From: Thermoplasma acidophilum DSM 1728
GTDB taxonomy: Archaea > Thermoplasmatota > Thermoplasmata > Thermoplasmatales > Thermoplasmataceae
Assembly: GCF_000195915.1 (NCBI RefSeq)
Contig: NC_002578.1
Coordinates: forward strand, 1,297,644 to 1,361,643
Length of the DNA: 64,000 bases
Direction of reading: 5' to 3'
Part shown: positions 16,835 through 26,330 of the stretch, in pieces
Position numbering within the stretch: position 1 is the stretch's first letter
Layout of the letters: each line of letters starts with the position of its first letter
The notes under the pieces: model-generated
Told to the model about the DNA's origin: nothing
The model's input: only the letters and a program-made list of their open reading frames with translations
Database searches by the model: none
Program-made: the position numbers and the translations under genes

Positions 16835-17284
16835 TCACTCACCCACCAAACCTGCACTCTTCAGATGAGACAGGAGCTGCGATCTTGACCTTATTGATCC
16901 GCTCTTTATGAATCTATAGTACTTCCTATATGTTTCCTTCGTTATCTTACCTTCGCTCTTAAGGGTCCTGAGCTCATCCCTGAGAGCCCTAATAGTATCT
17001 ATCCAGCGATCCTTGCGCGGATATCTTGCATACTTTGTTCCCCTTAGTGATCCTGGACCGCGCCTCCTGTCCTTGGAGAGCTGCTTTATTCTCTTCTTTA
17101 GCCTTCCATTTGATATGCCCTTCTTCTGCTTTATCTTTATAACGTCCTGTTTCATCAGGGCTATCACATCCTGCCTGGTGGCGGCCTCCATGACACGATC
17201 TACCTTGTTCGTGTCTATGTATACCCTGGATGTACCGACGCCCTTGATGTCAGCAACGATCCTTTTAACACTGTCCGAACGCAT
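16835..17284 (-). CDS. rpl19e: Ribosomal protein L19e
   Basis: The protein has 149 residues (eL19) with a very basic, helical middle (GRLKKRIKQLSKDRRRGPGSLRG) that bridges the subunits. An upstream GTG at 17293 is in frame, but GGTG lies six bases before the ATG at 17284, and the start MRSDSVKRIVADI aligns with the family start. Confidence 0.92.
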   Translation of the reverse strand: MRSDSVKRIVADIKGVGTSRVYIDTNKVDRVMEAATRQDVIALMKQDVIKIKQKKGISNGRLKKRIKQLSKDRRRGPGSLRGTKYARYPRKDRWIDTIRALRDELRTLKSEGKITKETYRKYYRFIKSGSIRSRSQLLSHLKSAGLVGE

Positions 17285-17289
17285 CGATT

Positions 17290-17682
17290 TCACCTTCCAT
17301 TGAGCACCTTGAGGTTGAGCTCTTCGGATCTCTTTATGATCTCCTGCCGCTTACGGGATCCTACGCTGGATGCTATTCTCACTGCCTGAAATCTTGGATC
17401 TACGGATTCAAGCTCATTTACATTGTGGATAAGAACCTCGTAGTATCCTGACGGATGCATGCCTCTTACCGCCGATGGGGATCTGAAACCGGCATCGACA
17501 ACTGGCGGTCTCCTGGCGAGGTGTTCCCTCAACTTGGAATGCTTCCCTCTGGGCTTTCTCCAGGCATCTCCGAGCTTCTTGTACCTGAACCATTCCTGGC
17601 GGTGGAATTCTACCCTCTTCCTAGCCATAACGTTCTTGATCTTGAGCAACCTGCGCTGGTTTTCATCAAGCAATCTGTTCAT
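17290..17682 (-). CDS. rpl32e: Ribosomal protein L32e
   Basis: The protein has 130 residues (eL32). The conserved core [20 protein letters not shown] is followed by [16 protein letters not shown]. The GTG at 17691 is in frame, but GGGTGA five bases before the ATG at 17682 favours the shorter form. Confidence 0.92.
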
Positions 17683-17683
17683 C

Positions 17684-18220
17684 TCATTCACCCTTTGAAA
17701 TCAGGTATATTCCATCCTGGAAGACCCTTGGATCGAAGCCCTTGATTATAGTCGATCGTTCTATATTCGCAGCGGTCTCCCCAACATCCTTTTTAGATAT
17801 ACCCGCAATATAAACACGGTCGCCTTTCACAGTAACCGTAGTATCACCAACGATCTCTGCAGTCCTCGGAGATCTTTCCCCGAAGAAGTTTTCGATAACC
17901 ACCGTCTTTCCTTTGACCGATACCCTCATTGGGAAATGGCTGTAATCGATCTTCATCTCATACTGGAAGCCATCCTTCAGTCCCTTGATCATGTTGTTTA
18001 TCTCAGAAGCCCATGTTCCAACTATTCCCCTTACCATGGAGTTGTTCTTGCTGGCATTGATCTTTATTGTGCTGCCATCTTCAACCAGCTTTACGTAATT
18101 GTTTGCGAAATTCTTTGATATCGTTTTGCCTCCATAGGATATCGTCACGGTGGTCCCAGATATGGATACCTTGAAACCATCCGGGATCTTTATGGATCTA
18201 GCTTCCTTCCAATTTATCAT
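17684..18220 (-). CDS. rpl6: Ribosomal protein L6
   Basis: The protein has 178 residues (uL6) with two repeated beta-rich domains, the second with [21 protein letters not shown]. It lies near the sarcin-ricin loop in the ribosome. A GAGGTG site precedes the ATG. Confidence 0.95.
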
Positions 18221-18229
18221 TTCAACACC

Positions 18230-18619
18230 TCAATACACATAGGCCAGAAGTTTACCCCCGATGCCAAGTTTCCTTGCCTCTATATTACTCATCACACCCT
18301 TTGTTGTGGTGAGTATAAGTATACCAAAGTCCTCGGCGGGTAGGTATCTGGCCTCATACTTCTCAAGATTCTCATTTTTCACTGGGAATCTGGGCTTAAT
18401 GACGCCGCAGTTATTTATGGTTGTGTTCAGGACTATCTTGAACTTTCCACCCCTGCTCTCGTCTATCACCTCAAAGCTCTTTATGTAATTGTAGTCCTGC
18501 ATAACTTTGAGAACCTTACCTATGAGCTTTGCTGCTGGCTCAGCGATTATCTCTCTCTTTCCGAGCCTCGAAGCGTTCTTTATCGAGTTTATGACATCAT
18601 TTAGCGTATCATTCTTCAT
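18230..18619 (-). CDS. rps8: Ribosomal protein S8
   Basis: The protein has 129 residues (uS8). It binds the central domain of 16S rRNA, with the C-terminal motif ILTTTKGVMSNIEARKLGIG close to the family signature. A GAGGGG site precedes the ATG at 18619. Confidence 0.95.
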   Translation of the reverse strand: MKNDTLNDVINSIKNASRLGKREIIAEPAAKLIGKVLKVMQDYNYIKSFEVIDESRGGKFKIVLNTTINNCGVIKPRFPVKNENLEKYEARYLPAEDFGILILTTTKGVMSNIEARKLGIGGKLLAYVY

Positions 18620-18628
18620 GAGGACCCC

Positions 18629-18790
18629 TCAGCTGTATTTCTCAAATCCTAACTGCCTGGCAGTTTCTCTGAAGCACTGTCTGCACAGGTGCAGACCATA
18701 CCTTCTCACAATACCTCTTTTCCTTCCGCATCTAACGCAACCATCAATGTGCCCGTATTTCTTCTTCGGTTTGAGTTTCACCTGCGACAA
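18629..18790 (-). CDS. rps14: Ribosomal protein S14 (zinc form)
   Basis: The protein has 53 residues (uS14, zinc type). The ligands are C18, C21, C36 and C39 (GCVRCG and LCRQCF), followed by the usual [14 protein letters not shown] end. The start appears to be a TTG at 18790 with GGTGA four bases upstream. Without it the next start would be the GTG three codons later. Confidence 0.93.
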
Positions 18791-18794
18791 TATA

Positions 18795-19307
18795 TCACCT
18801 CACAACTGTAACTTTAAAATTCTTCTGCAGGAAATCCTGCGCCTCTTCCTTTCTTACCCTTATACTGTTCGGTATGGTCTTTGATCCTATCCTTCTCCTC
18901 TCTATTCTGTATCCGCCTCGCCTCCTGAAAACGATAGCAACATCCATTCCGAATATCCCTATGTCAGGATCATACTTCATACCCTTGAAATCCGTGTAGT
19001 CGGATATACCAAAGTACGCGTTTCCGTGCTTGTCGAATGAATAGTCTGTTATCTTGTAGTCCTTTACGTAGAAAGCCTTCTGCAGAAATTCCATAGCATC
19101 TTTCTTCCTGAGAGTGACCTTCACTCCTATGGGCAGACGCTTCCTTATGTTGAAGTCGCGGATGCTCTTCTTGGCGAGCGTGTTAGTTGCCTTATGGCCT
19201 GTGAGCATCTCGAGAACCTTTGCAGCCTTTGTTAATCTGTCTCCAGCCTGTCCCACTCCTATGTTCACGACAACCTTGTCTATAATGACCTCTTCCATTG
19301 GATTCAT
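18795..19307 (-). CDS. rpl5: Ribosomal protein L5
   Basis: The protein has 170 residues (uL5), which binds 5S rRNA and contacts the P-site tRNA. It begins [20 protein letters not shown] and shows [18 protein letters not shown] perfect GGAGGTGATC site, fully complementary to the end of 16S rRNA, lies three to four bases before the ATG, among the strongest sites in the window. Confidence 0.95.
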   Translation of the reverse strand: MNPMEEVIIDKVVVNIGVGQAGDRLTKAAKVLEMLTGHKATNTLAKKSIRDFNIRKRLPIGVKVTLRKKDAMEFLQKAFYVKDYKITDYSFDKHGNAYFGISDYTDFKGMKYDPDIGIFGMDVAIVFRRRGGYRIERRRIGSKTIPNSIRVRKEEAQDFLQKNFKVTVVR

Positions 19308-20011
19308 GGGATCACCTCCTCAGGACTAAGTACAAAGGAGAACTTCGAGCTTCCAATCATGAACACGTGATCCTTTATGGTGGAGAAACCCTCCTGGAAA
19401 TGAACCAGGTTAGCCGATGAACCTTCCTTGGCCTCTATTTTGCTTATCGTCCCTGTCTGGTTAACGTGGGAACCTGCAGTGATGTACGCCTTGTTGCCGG
19501 GCTGCATCTTTATTATCTCGCTTATCTTCATATCCGGTACGGAAACGGCCCAGACGTCTCCGACCTTTTTGCTCTTGTCATCCGTTATGAAGGTTCTGCC
19601 GTCGTGGGTTCCAAGCTGAATTCTGTTTCCAGGGGCTATTACTTTTGATCTTACCTTGAGCAGTTTCATCGAGGCCCTTTCCTTGGTCTCCTTCATCAGC
19701 ACCAGCGCACCCTGGTCATTGTATACTACTCTATAGGATTCACCATTTATCTCTATAACATCCATGAATCCTACTGCGAACTTCTTCTCTCTCACAGTCT
19801 TGCCGTCCACCTTGACCAATCCGTTTGCCAATATCCTGGCCGCCTCCCGCTCCTTGTCGGAAAGTTTAAGGTAGTCCCTTATGATCGAAAGCAGCGTGAC
19901 TGATTGATCTTTTGGATGCATGCCTGGATTTGGTGTTGGACCCCAGAAGTAGGTTTTTCTCGGGATCTTGACCTGTCTTGATACCATCAGTCTCTTAGTT
20001 TTGTTTATCAT
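19304..20011 (-). CDS. rps4e: Ribosomal protein S4e
   Basis: The protein has 235 residues (eS4): an S4-like RNA-binding start (LMVSRQVKIPRKTYFWGPTP), a central domain, and a KOW-like C-terminal part (GSHVNQTGTISKIE). Two ATGs lie close together (20017 and 20011). The GGTGG site is well placed only for 20011. It overlaps the end of L24. Confidence 0.92.
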   Translation of the reverse strand: MINKTKRLMVSRQVKIPRKTYFWGPTPNPGMHPKDQSVTLLSIIRDYLKLSDKEREAARILANGLVKVDGKTVREKKFAVGFMDVIEINGESYRVVYNDQGALVLMKETKERASMKLLKVRSKVIAPGNRIQLGTHDGRTFITDDKSKKVGDVWAVSVPDMKISEIIKMQPGNKAYITAGSHVNQTGTISKIEAKEGSSANLVHFQEGFSTIKDHVFMIGSSKFSFVLSPEEVIP

Positions 20012-20429
20012 TATCATCCACCTCTGTTTTCTCCTCCGCTACGGCTTCTTCCTTGGCTTCCTGGGCCTCCGCCGTCTCCTCTTTCCTAGGTTCTGGCTCT
20101 GGTTCTGGCTTCTCGACCACTATGTTCTTCCTTGCAGCAAGGGACTTTATCTTATCGAACCTGTCACCGCGAGACAGATCGAGATGAGTTATCTGGAGCT
20201 TCTCCGGCTGGATGCCAAATCCCTTTTGCTTTCCATCTGCCCTTGCTATTGTTATCCCCTCAACGACGACGAGCCCGGAGGCATGATCAACCTCTGCTAC
20301 CTTGCCCCCTTCTCCCTTCCTGGATCCGCTTATGACCTTGACCACGTCTCCCATTATAACTGGGAAAGACCTTATTCCGTATTTTTTCCTCAGATCCTTG
20401 CTGAGAGACACTTCCATCTTTCTGTACAT
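19995..20429 (-). CDS. rpl24: Ribosomal protein L24 with acidic tail
   Basis: The protein has 144 residues (uL24). The N-terminal KOW domain is clear (SFPVIMGDVVKVISGSRKGEGG). The last 40 or so residues are highly acidic and Glu/Pro/Ala-rich (beginning EKPEPEPEPRKEE). That tail is not part of the usual fold, is likely disordered, and may be lineage-specific. The tail region overlaps the S4e start. Confidence 0.93.
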   Translation of the reverse strand: MYRKMEVSLSKDLRKKYGIRSFPVIMGDVVKVISGSRKGEGGKVAEVDHASGLVVVEGITIARADGKQKGFGIQPEKLQITHLDLSRGDRFDKIKSLAARKNIVVEKPEPEPEPRKEETAEAQEAKEEAVAEEKTEVDDNDKQN

Positions 20430-20438
20430 ATGATCACC

Positions 20439-20837
20439 TTAAACTATAATTGAAGCTATAGCGGCTATTCTGGGCCATCTTTCAGCGGCCTCTCTTGCCA
20501 CCGGGCCCTTGATCTCAGATCCACGGACCTCGCCATCCGGCGTGACCAGAACTGCAGCATTATCTTCGAATTGCACCATTGTGCCGTCCGGCCTGCGGTA
20601 CGGGCGCTTCTGCCTTATGACAACAGCGTAAACTACCTTCGATCTCATCTCCGGTGTACCCTTCTTGACGCTGGCCATGAACATGTCGCCAACTCCTGCG
20701 GCGGGTATTCTTCTGGCCTTTCCATGCCATGCCTTCACGTCTATAAGGCTTATTGATCTTGCTCCTGTGTTGTCGGCACAGGTTATGTTAGCTCCAAGTG
20801 GCAATCCTCTAGTCTGCCTACCGGCTATTCCCTTCAT
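20439..20837 (-). CDS. rpl14: Ribosomal protein L14
   Basis: The protein has 132 residues (uL14). It contains CADNTGARSISLIDVKAW near the N-terminus and RRPDGTMVQFEDNAAVLVTP, the classical L14 signatures. It lies at the subunit interface. It overlaps S17 by four bases. Confidence 0.95.
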   Translation of the reverse strand: MKGIAGRQTRGLPLGANITCADNTGARSISLIDVKAWHGKARRIPAAGVGDMFMASVKKGTPEMRSKVVYAVVIRQKRPYRRPDGTMVQFEDNAAVLVTPDGEVRGSEIKGPVAREAAERWPRIAAIASIIV

Positions 20838-21163
20838 TGATTCACCTTTTCAACAATGACAAAAGAAATCGTCTTGGCTAACTTCCTGCATTCGGCAAAC
20901 CTGACTGTATCGCCAGGCTTGATCTTTATGCAGTCAGGAACATGAACGTGATACTTCTTTATCTTGGTAGCCTTTCTTTCATACTTAGGTATGTACTGCT
21001 GGTACTCCCTTGCAACAACAGCACTTTTCGTCATATTTGCAGACACAACCTTGCCCGTAAGAACCTGCCCTCTGACAGACAGCTTCCCGTGGTACGGGCA
21101 GTGCGGGTCGTTGCATTCACTCTCTGGCAATTTGACATCAAGTCCAATATTACGCGTATACAT
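20834..21163 (-). CDS. rps17: Ribosomal protein S17
   Basis: The protein has 109 residues (uS17). The OB fold is clear (GQVLTGKVVSANMTKSAVV, then KIKPGDTVRFAECRKLAKTISFVI). The N-terminal extension includes CNDPHCPYHG, as in archaeal and eukaryotic S11-type members. Confidence 0.95.
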   Translation of the reverse strand: MYTRNIGLDVKLPESECNDPHCPYHGKLSVRGQVLTGKVVSANMTKSAVVAREYQQYIPKYERKATKIKKYHVHVPDCIKIKPGDTVRFAECRKLAKTISFVIVEKVNQ

Positions 21164-21167
21164 TTTC

Positions 21168-21431
21168 TTACCTCCTCAGATCTCGCAAAATTCTGCGGTA
21201 TTCTCTCAGCCTGTCCTCAGGCCGCATGTTTATAAGATCACCATCAACAAACTGACCGTTAATCCTGAATTTCCTGAGATGTTTCGGTATCATTATCCTC
21301 TTTCTACCGGTATCTATTTCGAGCGTATTCTTTGTCTCGAAGGAAACCAGGCCAGTCCTTCCTATTTCGGACCTGTTCGGGCTGTCCACGATCGATACTT
21401 CCATGCCTGTGAACTCATCAAGGTATATCAT
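21168..21431 (-). CDS. rnp1: RNase P protein component 1 (Rpp29/Pop4)
   Basis: This is the Sm-like protein subunit of archaeal RNase P, which matures tRNA 5' ends. The core is MIYLDEFTGMEVSIVDSPN, GRTGLVSFETKNTLEI and KRIMIPKHLRKFRI. From the ATG at 21431 it has 87 residues and begins at the domain boundary, one base after the SUI1 stop. The frame is open to 21509, adding 26 basic residues inside SUI1, and that longer form cannot be excluded because many archaeal Rpp29 proteins have basic N-terminal tails. Its place within the ribosomal operon between SUI1 and S17 is conserved in archaea. Confidence 0.88.
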   Translation of the reverse strand: MIYLDEFTGMEVSIVDSPNRSEIGRTGLVSFETKNTLEIDTGRKRIMIPKHLRKFRINGQFVDGDLINMRPEDRLREYRRILRDLRR

Positions 21432-21432
21432 T

Positions 21433-21732
21433 TCATTCAACGCTCGCTTTGAATCCCATATCCTCGAGGTATTTCTTGACCTCTTGGCGATGGTCTCCCT
21501 GGAGTTCAATTATCCTCCCCTCCTTCACTGTACCGCCAGAGGCAACCTTCTTCTTCAGTTCTTTAGCGATCTTCTCTATGTCCTCTGTCTTGGGATCGAT
21601 GCCCTCGATGATCGTTACGAACTTACCGTATCTCCTCTTGTCGACCATTATCTTTACAGCCTGTGTTTCCCTTCCGAATCCCTCCCAAGGCTGTAGTTCC
21701 TTGGGCATGCCGGTGAAATTTTTATCCTTCAT
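21433..21732 (-). CDS. Translation initiation factor aIF1 (SUI1)
   Basis: The 99-residue SUI1/eIF1 protein monitors start codon choice on the small subunit. Signature parts are KRRYGKFVTIIEGID, KELKKKVASGGTVKEGRIIELQGDH and VKKYLEDMGF. It lies directly after L29, the usual archaeal order. Confidence 0.93.
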   Translation of the reverse strand: MKDKNFTGMPKELQPWEGFGRETQAVKIMVDKRRYGKFVTIIEGIDPKTEDIEKIAKELKKKVASGGTVKEGRIIELQGDHRQEVKKYLEDMGFKASVE

Positions 21733-21939
21733 TTACCTTTTTTCCTCCCTCTCAACTGTAAGCAACCTGGCTATCTGGCGCCTTATGCCGCGTACCTTGC
21801 CAGGACTGGGAGAAGAACCTCCCATTGATATAAGGGCCCTCTCATGCAGAAGGCTTTCCTTAAGATTCTTCAGCGTTTCCTGTCTCTCTTCCTTCGACAT
21901 CTGTCTGATCTGCTTTGCTCTCAGTTCCAACCTCTTCAC
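21733..21939 (-). CDS. rpl29: Ribosomal protein L29
   Basis: The protein has 68 residues (uL29), two long helices, with [22 protein letters not shown] at the start. The family normally begins a few residues before the RAKEIR-like motif, which supports the ATG at 21939 even though it makes an 80-nt overlap with the S3 gene. The C-terminus is [18 protein letters not shown], another family signature. Confidence 0.93.
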   Translation of the reverse strand: MKRLELRAKQIRQMSKEERQETLKNLKESLLHERALISMGGSSPSPGKVRGIRRQIARLLTVEREEKR

Positions 21940-22537
21940 CTCCGGTTATGTTCTCTATGCTGAATACATCTGGCAGCTTGTACTCTGGATTGAGGATTTT
22001 AACCGTCACTCCAAGTATACCCACCTTCAGCTTCGCGGTGGAGAACCCAGTTATCATTCCCTTGCTGCCCGGCTCTCCTGAATATTTAACATTCCCGTAT
22101 ATGAATTTCTGATACCTTGCACGCTCTCCTGATATCTTTCCCGATATCTTTATGAGCACACCCTTTGCTCCGGCCTGTATGGTTCTGTTAAGCGATGTAT
22201 TTCCAGCTTTCCTGTAAGACCAGCCTTTCTCGAGCGATAGTGCGATCTTCTTTGCTATCACGGATGGGTTAAGATCCGGATCTTTGACGTCCTTGACCTC
22301 TATCTGTGGCGTCTCTATTCCATATTTTTTCTCTAGCGTGTCTGTCATCTGCTGTACCTTGCTCCCACGCCTTCCTATGACCAGCCCTGGCCTGTTCACG
22401 TAAAGGGTTATATTGGTGCCGAACGGCGTTCTCTTCATTACCATGTTTCCAAAGCCAGCGTTCTCCGTCTCCTTGACGACGTATTCGCAAACAAGCAACC
22501 TCTTGACTGCTTCGTTAATGAACTTTCTCTCCTTCAT
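21860..22537 (-). CDS. rps3: Ribosomal protein S3
   Basis: The protein has 225 residues (uS3). The KH domain contains [17 protein letters not shown], and the C-terminal domain includes [23 protein letters not shown]. The last 27 residues are acidic and look disordered, and they are encoded in the stretch that also codes for the L29 N-terminus. The core is complete. Confidence 0.94.
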   Translation of the reverse strand: MKERKFINEAVKRLLVCEYVVKETENAGFGNMVMKRTPFGTNITLYVNRPGLVIGRRGSKVQQMTDTLEKKYGIETPQIEVKDVKDPDLNPSVIAKKIALSLEKGWSYRKAGNTSLNRTIQAGAKGVLIKISGKISGERARYQKFIYGNVKYSGEPGSKGMITGFSTAKLKVGILGVTVKILNPEYKLPDVFSIENITGGEEVGTESKADQTDVEGRETGNAEES

Positions 22538-22980
22538 TCTGATCCCTCCGTTACTATGATCTCAAGGTTGATCAGATCTTTGAAGTTCGCACCCGCCCTT
22601 CCATAGGCCTTCGGCGTATACTTCTTTATCATCCTTCCCTTATTTGCAGCTATGTGCTTTATGACCAGATTATCGGTGTTGAGTCCCTTGAACTCAGCGT
22701 TGTTCTCCACGTTCTCCAGTAGCTGCTTGAATGCCTTAGCTGCTTTAACGGGATATCTTCCGGGGCCAACGCCCGGTCTGTGTGAGACGGAATCAAGATA
22801 CCTGAAATACGGTATAGCGTAGGTCTTGTTGATCACAGCATCTATTATCTCCTTGGCCCTTGAGAGTGGCATTCCTCTTAGATGGTGCGCTATGTTGACG
22901 GAGTCTTTCAGCGATATGTCAGCCTCTCTTATTCTGGCCTTTGCGTGATTTCCTTCAATCTCCATTGAATATCCTTTCAT
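22534..22980 (-). CDS. rpl22: Ribosomal protein L22
   Basis: The protein has 148 residues (uL22) and lines the exit tunnel. It has the archaeal pattern [20 protein letters not shown] and [19 protein letters not shown]. An in-frame GTG at 22989 overlaps the S19 stop; ATG at 22980 is preferred but not proven. The core is unaffected. Confidence 0.92.
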   Translation of the reverse strand: MKGYSMEIEGNHAKARIREADISLKDSVNIAHHLRGMPLSRAKEIIDAVINKTYAIPYFRYLDSVSHRPGVGPGRYPVKAAKAFKQLLENVENNAEFKGLNTDNLVIKHIAANKGRMIKKYTPKAYGRAGANFKDLINLEIIVTEGSE

Positions 22981-22985
22981 GATGA

Positions 22986-23441
22986 TCACTTCAGCGGCAT
23001 GAACTTAGATGAACGGGTTGCGCCTACGCCCGGGCCTGAGTGCTTTACTTCCTTTCTCGTCATGACAAATTCACCAAGATAATGCCCTATCATCTCAGGT
23101 TTTATTTCAAACTTGAAGTAACTGTTTCCATTGTACACTTCGACTATCTTTCCAACGTAATTTGGCAGTATAATGACGTCCCTGACGTGTGTCTTCACGT
23201 CTTCCTCATCGCTCTCAAGCTTCTCCATGAGCTTCTTTTGTTCGTAGTTAGGTTCCCTTAACAGAGTCCTTCTTGCCCTTGCCGGTAGGATCTTTATGAG
23301 TTCTTCCATGCTCATCTTCTGAAGATCCTCAAGTGAGTATCCCTTGTATGTGAACTCCTTCGCTCTGCCACTAACAACTTTCTTTGATTTCCTGGCCTTT
23401 CTCTTTATTGATTTTACAGAACCCTGCTTATTAACGACCAT
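22986..23441 (-). CDS. rps19: Ribosomal protein S19
   Basis: The protein has 151 residues (uS19), with a basic N-terminal extension before the conserved domain. The signature is [24 protein letters not shown], then [25 protein letters not shown]. It lies in the head of the small subunit. Confidence 0.94.
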   Translation of the reverse strand: MVVNKQGSVKSIKRKARKSKKVVSGRAKEFTYKGYSLEDLQKMSMEELIKILPARARRTLLREPNYEQKKLMEKLESDEEDVKTHVRDVIILPNYVGKIVEVYNGNSYFKFEIKPEMIGHYLGEFVMTRKEVKHSGPGVGATRSSKFMPLK

Positions 23442-24132
23442 TTACTCTCCTCCTCTTTGGTGAAAGCCTTCCAACCTTCCTTCCTGGTGGAGCATTTCTA
23501 CCGACCGTACTTGGCCTACCAACATGCTGGTGGTTACCTCCTCCATGCGGATGATTCACAGCATTCATGGCCACGCCTCTAACAGTGTATGGACGCTTTG
23601 CTTTGCTCCTCAGATAGTGAACATGCGTACCTGCCTTCAATATTGGCGGATCTTTAATACCGGATGCCGCAACAACTCCCAGTGTCGCTCTGCACCTGGG
23701 ATCAAAATCCCTCATCCTTCCAGAGGGAAGCTTGAGAGTTACGTGCTGCCCATGGGAAACGACCAATGCAAAGGTACCAGCACTTCTGCAGAACTCGCCC
23801 CCGTCACCTGGACTGCTCTCTATGTTGTAGACATAGCTCCCATCCGGAATGTTTGCAAGGACAGTCGTTGTACCTGGAGAAACGCTGTCAACGTTACCTG
23901 CCACAATGTTCTGCCCGACAAATGCCCCTGTGAAGGCTATCTGATAGGCCTTCTTCCCATCACTGCCCATAAGCTCTAGAAGTGGAGCGTTTCTGCCTGG
24001 TGCGTGTATTATATCCTTTATGACGTATGTACCCTGATCTACGTGCTTCACTTCAGTGATGTGACGATGGCTCGGGCTCCTGTACACAAGGCTCCCATGA
24101 CCTCTCCTCTGCGGAATTATATGCTTACCCAT
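23431..24132 (-). CDS. rpl2: Ribosomal protein L2
   Basis: The protein has 233 residues (uL2), needed for subunit joining and the peptidyl transferase centre. The key region [21 protein letters not shown] includes the conserved histidine, and the N-terminus ([20 protein letters not shown]) matches archaeal members. Confidence 0.96.
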   Translation of the reverse strand: MGKHIIPQRRGHGSLVYRSPSHRHITEVKHVDQGTYVIKDIIHAPGRNAPLLELMGSDGKKAYQIAFTGAFVGQNIVAGNVDSVSPGTTTVLANIPDGSYVYNIESSPGDGGEFCRSAGTFALVVSHGQHVTLKLPSGRMRDFDPRCRATLGVVAASGIKDPPILKAGTHVHYLRSKAKRPYTVRGVAMNAVNHPHGGGNHQHVGRPSTVGRNAPPGRKVGRLSPKRRRVNGR

Positions 24133-24140
24133 AATTCACC

Positions 24141-24395
24141 TCAGAATACACCTATACGCTCAGCTATCTCTTCAGCCGAGTACTCCTTGGCAAGCTTCAC
24201 TATGGCCTTCTTACCCTTCTTGGTTATCATGACGTTGATACCCTCTACCTTAACTCCGAACCGCTCCTCTACCTCTTTCTTGATCATCTCTCTGTTCGCA
24301 TCTCTCCTCACCATGAGGGTGAGCTTGTTCTCCTTCTCAGCCATGAGAGCGGTTTTTTCAGTTGAGAGTGGAGATATTATTATATCACCCTTCAT
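24141..24395 (-). CDS. rpl23: Ribosomal protein L23
   Basis: The protein has 84 residues (uL23), located at the tunnel exit where SRP and the Sec translocon dock. It has IISPLSTEKTALMAEKENKL and RFGVKVEGINVMITKKGKK. Confidence 0.95.
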   Translation of the reverse strand: MKGDIIISPLSTEKTALMAEKENKLTLMVRRDANREMIKKEVEERFGVKVEGINVMITKKGKKAIVKLAKEYSAEEIAERIGVF

Positions 24396-25159
24396 TGATC
24401 CACCTCTTTCAGTGATTCTATCGCACCTTCCGTAAATATTGTGAGCCTTCCGCCTACTCCTCCAGGGGCAAGCTTTCTTATGCTGAGTGAGTTGGGTGAG
24501 GCAATATCTACCCCTGGCAATGATCTGAACGCCTTCATGGCTGATGAATTCCTGGCCACTATGAGTACGCTCTTCGGCTGCTTGTACCTTCTTCCCCTCA
24601 TCTTTCCGCGACCTGCCCTTATATGCTTGCCCTCTCTGGATCTCTCTATATCCTCGTATACACCCAGATTCTTAAGAAGCGCGATGGCATCCTTAGTCTT
24701 GTTTATGCCTTCAACGCCATCCTCAACAACTATAGGAAGCTTGAGACCTTCTTTGAATCTGTGCCCTCTCTTCTTAACGGCTTCAACGGACGCGGTAAGC
24801 GCAATTGCCGAATATTTAGCCATTTTTCTCTCTCTGTCGTTGATCTTGACATAGAGATTCTTTGTTGTCCTTGGAGAATGTGCGCTCTTTCCTCCCACTG
24901 CACTCGCTATGCCAACAACCCTTGATCCACCCGCAATTCTTGGCATTCTCGAGATGCCGAGACCTGGCCTGGTAGTGTGCCCGACCCGCCTCATACCGGC
25001 AAGCGGGGAAGATCCATAGGGCTGCCTCATGGAAAGGGAGATGGCCCTAAAGGCCCGTCTGATGATATCCTCCCTCACCTCTGTATCAAATACCTCCGGA
25101 AGGTCTATTTCTCCCTTCATCTCACCGGAAACTGAATAAATAGGTACTTTCGTATTCAA
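24392..25159 (-). CDS. rpl4: Ribosomal protein L4
   Basis: The protein has 255 residues (uL4, archaeal L4e type). It has the long loop AGMRRVGHTTRPGLGISRMPR that reaches the exit tunnel. In bacteria L4 regulates its operon, and the structured leader upstream of L3 makes that worth considering here too, though this is inference. Confidence 0.95.
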   Translation of the reverse strand: MNTKVPIYSVSGEMKGEIDLPEVFDTEVREDIIRRAFRAISLSMRQPYGSSPLAGMRRVGHTTRPGLGISRMPRIAGGSRVVGIASAVGGKSAHSPRTTKNLYVKINDRERKMAKYSAIALTASVEAVKKRGHRFKEGLKLPIVVEDGVEGINKTKDAIALLKNLGVYEDIERSREGKHIRAGRGKMRGRRYKQPKSVLIVARNSSAMKAFRSLPGVDIASPNSLSIRKLAPGGVGGRLTIFTEGAIESLKEVDQ

Positions 25160-26151
25160 TCACCCTGCTTTGATTCCAATGATATGTACTCTAGCTTTAC
25201 CTCTTCTATGTCCGGCACCTTCTGCCTTGCCGGATCTCTCATCTTGATAAGCCTCTTCGAAGCCCCAGGTATTGAGCCAAACAGCAGCACATAATCATTC
25301 TTCACAAATCCATAATGGAGGAAACCGCCACGAACGTTTATGGAATCCACCTCTTCCTTGTTCCCATATTTTATGACTCTGACGTTGCTGATCGTTCTCT
25401 GCTGGAATCCCATCTGACCGGCCTGCGGAACAGTGTTCCTGACCCAGTCAGGATGCCATGGCCCCAGAGTACCGATCATCCTCCTGTGCTTTCTGTTCTT
25501 CCTAGGTAGCAATTTCACGCCAAATCTCTTCACGTGTCCTGTGAAACCCTTGCCCTTTGTTATAGAGACAACATCCACGAACTTTCCAGGCTTGGAGAAA
25601 TCGGTGAACGTTATCTGCTTTCCCAGATGATTCTTCGCATATTCCAGCCTCTCCTTAACAGAGTTGCCACCGCCGATCCTGAGCTCGAATATCTCCGGTT
25701 TCTTTGAAGGTATCCCAGGTACATCCTTGTTTCTAGTTGCCACTATTATTCTCACGTCTTCATAGGATTCCGGCGGATCTCTCTCAGCGACCTTCTTGAT
25801 CTCCGGGATCTTCCTGAATATTTCCTTATCAAGATCCTTCGCCCAGGCCTCGAAGACAACGACGAGATTGCCCTCAGCATCCTCATCGTAGAGGCGGTAC
25901 CCAACCACATCTAGGGGTGGGACCTCCACAACGGTCACCGGTACAAGTATTGGTTGGCCCGCCGTGACGCTCTTCTTCCTGTAATCTATCATTTCCACAT
26001 GCGTCATGCCCACTTTGAAACCAGCGAACCCCTGTACCTTGACCTCGCCCTTTATCTCAGGCCAGCTTCTGATCTTCGGATCTACACTTTTTGCTCTTAC
26101 TCTGGGGTAATATGCCATTGACCCCCTTCTCGAATGATGAGGCGTCGCCAT
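25156..26151 (-). CDS. rpl3: Ribosomal protein L3
   Basis: The protein has 331 residues (uL3). It begins with the archaeal MATPHHSRRGSMAYYPRVRA, then GFKVGMTHVEMIDY and KGKGFTGHVKRFG. It is the first gene of the 30-gene minus-strand operon. AAGGTGGTGA, about six bases before the ATG, shows that it is translated from a leadered transcript, unlike most first genes here. Confidence 0.95.
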   Translation of the reverse strand: MATPHHSRRGSMAYYPRVRAKSVDPKIRSWPEIKGEVKVQGFAGFKVGMTHVEMIDYRKKSVTAGQPILVPVTVVEVPPLDVVGYRLYDEDAEGNLVVVFEAWAKDLDKEIFRKIPEIKKVAERDPPESYEDVRIIVATRNKDVPGIPSKKPEIFELRIGGGNSVKERLEYAKNHLGKQITFTDFSKPGKFVDVVSITKGKGFTGHVKRFGVKLLPRKNRKHRRMIGTLGPWHPDWVRNTVPQAGQMGFQQRTISNVRVIKYGNKEEVDSINVRGGFLHYGFVKNDYVLLFGSIPGASKRLIKMRDPARQKVPDIEEVKLEYISLESKQGD

Positions 26152-26300
26152 CTAATTCACCACCTTACACCGTTACACGTCGTATGTCGATCTAAAACCA
26201 TAGACCGACCACTCTGGGACTCACACGGGAGTTGCCCAAACGTGTATGGCTTTATGGCGCTTTTTTCAGCACCGTAAAGACAGCTCTATCGAGCACTTAC
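26152..26300 (-). promoter_or_regulatory. Hairpin-rich 5' leader of the ribosomal operon
   Basis: About 150 nt between the likely transcription start near 26299 and the L3 ATG hold four hairpins in a row. GTAA/TTAC plus GCTC-GATA-GAGC spans 26274-26300. GGTGC/GCGCC with a loop rich in A spans 26256-26273. ACACG/CGTGT spans 26223-26245. A nine-pair stem GTCGGTCTA/TAGATCGAC spans 26186-26209. I see no long reading frame. It could be a regulatory mRNA leader or a small RNA cotranscribed with the operon. Confidence 0.5.
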
Positions 26301-26320
26301 AGCCCTAATGCAAACATGGT

Positions 26321-26330
26321 TATTAATATT
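26321..26330 (-). promoter_or_regulatory. Likely TATA box of the ribosomal operon
   Basis: AATATTAATA on the minus strand, centred near 26325, would place the start of transcription near 26299, at the base of the first leader hairpin. Confidence 0.4.
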
